Shown here piece after piece: positions 62,220-64,000 of a stretch of 64,000 bases of DNA. The notes beneath the pieces were generated by a model, which was not told where the DNA came from, did no database searches, and saw only the letters and a program-made list of their open reading frames with translations. This DNA is from Longitalea luteola. Lineage in GTDB: Bacteria > Bacteroidota > Bacteroidia > Chitinophagales > Chitinophagaceae. A program made the position numbers and the translations under genes. The stretch covers positions 124,001 through 188,000 of the forward strand of contig NZ_JAFIQX010000009.1 of NCBI RefSeq assembly GCF_017356035.1. The letters run 5' to 3'. Positions within the stretch are counted from its first letter, which is position 1, and the number at the start of each line of letters is the position of its first letter.

Positions 62220-62915
62220 ATGGAAGAAACGAAAATACTGATCATCGAAGACGAGCAAAAAATTGCTGACACGTTGAAGGTGGGGCTTACCGAGAACGGT
62301 TACCATGTAGAGGTAGCCTATGATGGAAAGATCGGAGAACGGTTGTTCTTTTTACATGATTTCAACCTGGTAATCCTCGATATAAACCTGCCGGGCATTA
62401 ATGGGTATGAGCTGTCGAAGATCATCAGGAGCCATAATACAAATATTCCCATCATCATGCTTACTTCATTAAGCACCTTGAATGATAAGATGGAAGGCTA
62501 TGATGCCGGCGCTGATGATTACATGGTGAAACCCTTTGAGTTCAGGGAGCTGCTGGTGAAAATAAGGGTATTGCTGAAGCGCACCATGAATCAGAATATC
62601 CCTGTTGGCAACCTGCTGAAAGCGGCTGATCTTTGCATGAACCTCGACAGCAAGGAAGTGAAGCGCGGAAATGATGTCATTAACTTAACGGCCAAAGAAT
62701 TTCAATTACTTGAATATCTGTTGCGGAATAAAAATAAGGTAGTATCTAGAGCGGCTATCGCCGTTAACGTATGGGATATTGACTTTGATACCAACACCAA
62801 TATCATTGATGTATACATAAGTTATCTGCGTAACAAAATTGATAAACCCTATGACCAGAAATTGATACAAACACACGTTGGCATGGGATATATTTTAAAG
62901 GAAAATGATCGCTGA
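62220..62915 (+). CDS. OmpR/PhoB-family response regulator
   Basis: 231 residues from the ATG at 62220; an ATG five codons upstream is in frame, but the chosen start matches the usual receiver N-terminus (ETKILIIEDEQKIA). The receiver domain (1-120) has the phospho-acceptor Asp in LVILDINLPG, the Thr in IIMLTSL and Lys in YMVKPF. The winged-helix effector domain (about 130-230) has LTAKEFQLLEYLLRN and the C-terminal hairpin HVGMGYILK. The stop TGA overlaps the ATG of the histidine kinase gene, so the two are translationally coupled. Confidence 0.95.
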   Translation: MEETKILIIEDEQKIADTLKVGLTENGYHVEVAYDGKIGERLFFLHDFNLVILDINLPGINGYELSKIIRSHNTNIPIIMLTSLSTLNDKMEGYDAGADDYMVKPFEFRELLVKIRVLLKRTMNQNIPVGNLLKAADLCMNLDSKEVKRGNDVINLTAKEFQLLEYLLRNKNKVVSRAAIAVNVWDIDFDTNTNIIDVYISYLRNKIDKPYDQKLIQTHVGMGYILKENDR

Positions 62916-64000
62916 TGCCTGTTAAACTGCGCATAACATTATTATTCTGCCTGATTTCATTTGTGATATTGGCCATGGTATGCGCTACTGTTTATTATTT
63001 CTCCTATACGCAACGATCACATAATATTCGCACAAGGCTGACCAACCGGGCCATTACCCTTGCCCGGTTGCTGGGCCAGTCGCAGCTGTTTGATCAACAG
63101 CTCATCCGTAAGATCGACTCTTCCACTTCCCTTACACTGAAAGACAAAACCTTTCAGGCATACGATTACCTGAATAACCAGATCTATAGTTACAGTGATG
63201 CGCCTGCTGATACCCTGACCATCGACACGTCCGTCCTCGATGATGCCCGCGTTAAAGGAACCATTTTCTTCAAGACCGATAATAAGGAAGCGGTCGCTTA
63301 CCACTATGCCAATCCCAATACCCGCATAGTTGTCATCACGGCGGCTTATGACGCGGAAGGAAAAGCCCAGATCAGGGTCTTGAGAAATATATTATGGTTC
63401 AGCTTCCTGGCCGGTATTATGATCGCCTGTGTAGGTGGTTATTTTTTTTCAGACCGGCTGCTGCAACCTATTAAAAAAATTGCTGATGACATCAATGAGA
63501 TCTCCGCACATAACCTGGCGAGGCGCATTGGCACCGGCACGGCAAAAGATGAATGGTTCTACCTCGCGGAAACGCTCAACCGCCTGATGAACCGGTTACA
63601 GGACAGTTTCGAGACCCAGCGCCGGTTTGTTTCCAATGCATCGCATGAGTTGTCGACGCCCTTAACGGCTATTTCAAGCCAGCTCGAGGTATCCCTGCAA
63701 AAGAACCGGGATGCACAGCAATACCGCGGGGTAATGGAGTCGGTGTACCAGGATGTGCGGCATTTGAGCAAACTGACCCAAACGCTCCTTGAATTTGCGC
63801 AGGCATCGGGCGATCCGGGCGGAATAAACCTGCTGCCGGTACGTATGGACGAAATCCTTATGAGCCTGCCGGCAGAAATGAAAAAAAGCAACCCGGAATA
63901 CCTGGTCAATTTGTCGTTCGACGATATGCCTGCCGAAGAAGAGAAACTGATCGTTTTTGGTAATGCCGAACTGTTGTTCACCGCCATTAAAAATATCGTT
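62915..64000 (+). CDS. Sensor histidine kinase, 3' end outside window
   Basis: The ATG overlaps the TGA of the response regulator gene, and the frame is open to the window edge (362 codons). Two membrane helices (about 8-31 and 163-183) enclose a periplasmic domain of about 130 residues with no recognised ligand motif. A HAMP domain (about 185-240) is followed by the dimerisation/phosphotransfer domain with the H-box FVSNASHELSTPLTAI. The usual Arg or Lys after SHEL is Ser here, as happens in some Bacteroidota kinases. The ATP-binding N-box would lie just beyond the edge (the last residues seen are ELLFTAIKNIV, its start). With the partner upstream it forms a two-component system of unknown signal. 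Confidence 0.92.
   Translation, partial: MPVKLRITLLFCLISFVILAMVCATVYYFSYTQRSHNIRTRLTNRAITLARLLGQSQLFDQQLIRKIDSSTSLTLKDKTFQAYDYLNNQIYSYSDAPADTLTIDTSVLDDARVKGTIFFKTDNKEAVAYHYANPNTRIVVITAAYDAEGKAQIRVLRNILWFSFLAGIMIACVGGYFFSDRLLQPIKKIADDINEISAHNLARRIGTGTAKDEWFYLAETLNRLMNRLQDSFETQRRFVSNASHELSTPLTAISSQLEVSLQKNRDAQQYRGVMESVYQDVRHLSKLTQTLLEFAQASGDPGGINLLPVRMDEILMSLPAEMKKSNPEYLVNLSFDDMPAEEEKLIVFGNAELLFTAIKNIV

Overview
The window looks like chromosomal DNA from a Bacteroidota bacterium, most likely family Chitinophagaceae (Niastella or Chitinophaga type). The evidence is three SusC/SusD pairs, an ECF sigma/FecR switch, a type IX secretion (T9SS) C-terminal sorting domain, YceI, RmuC and RidA homologues of Bacteroidota type, and little sign of Shine-Dalgarno sites. 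No tRNA, rRNA, insertion sequence, prophage or CRISPR array is visible.

Region 1 (1-27019) is a large polysaccharide utilisation locus (PUL), almost all on the minus strand. In transcription order it runs: ECF sigma factor (divergent), FecR anti-sigma, STN-type SusC, SusD, two GH29 alpha-L-fucosidases, GH35 beta-galactosidase, GH3 beta-glucosidase/xylosidase, GH2 of the mannosidase/exo-glucosaminidase type, a SUMF1-like/BNR-propeller fusion, a second SusC/SusD pair, and a VCBS/ASPIC protein that runs off the left edge. Fucosidase, galactosidase, xylosidase-like and mannosidase-like enzymes without xyloglucan enzymes fit a complex N-glycan (plant type) target. That target is an inference.

Region 2 (27023-33374) has a GT4 glycosyltransferase with a coiled-coil partner, a RidA/M19-dipeptidase operon divergent from a DeoR-family regulator with two near-identical dyad sites between them, and rmuC.

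Region 3 (33617-39896) is a ROK regulator followed by a SusC/SusD pair with no enzymes. It ends in a clear terminator. This pair is paralogous to the FecR-controlled pair of region 1.

Region 4 (40173-50662) holds an LpxR-like lipid A deacylase, a large GAF protein, and a tight four-gene operon: HD-domain/Pycsar-effector-like membrane protein, polyphosphate kinase 1, SdiA-regulated-like lipoprotein, and an outer-membrane barrel fused to a domain with atypical-kinase-like motifs. This is the best candidate for an undescribed system.

Region 5 (50847-54112) is a redox-type cassette: a HxlR regulator divergent from FrnE/DsbA, two YceI proteins and a small membrane protein. Region 6 (54562-64000) has a 1648-residue T9SS-secreted pectate-lyase-like protein, a TPR protein, and an OmpR-type response regulator with a histidine kinase cut by the right edge.

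A recurring non-coding feature is short degenerate tandem arrays of 7- or 8-nt units that start at or close to stop codons, in several unrelated unit families. There is also a GC-rich palindromic element inserted in frame within the first gene.
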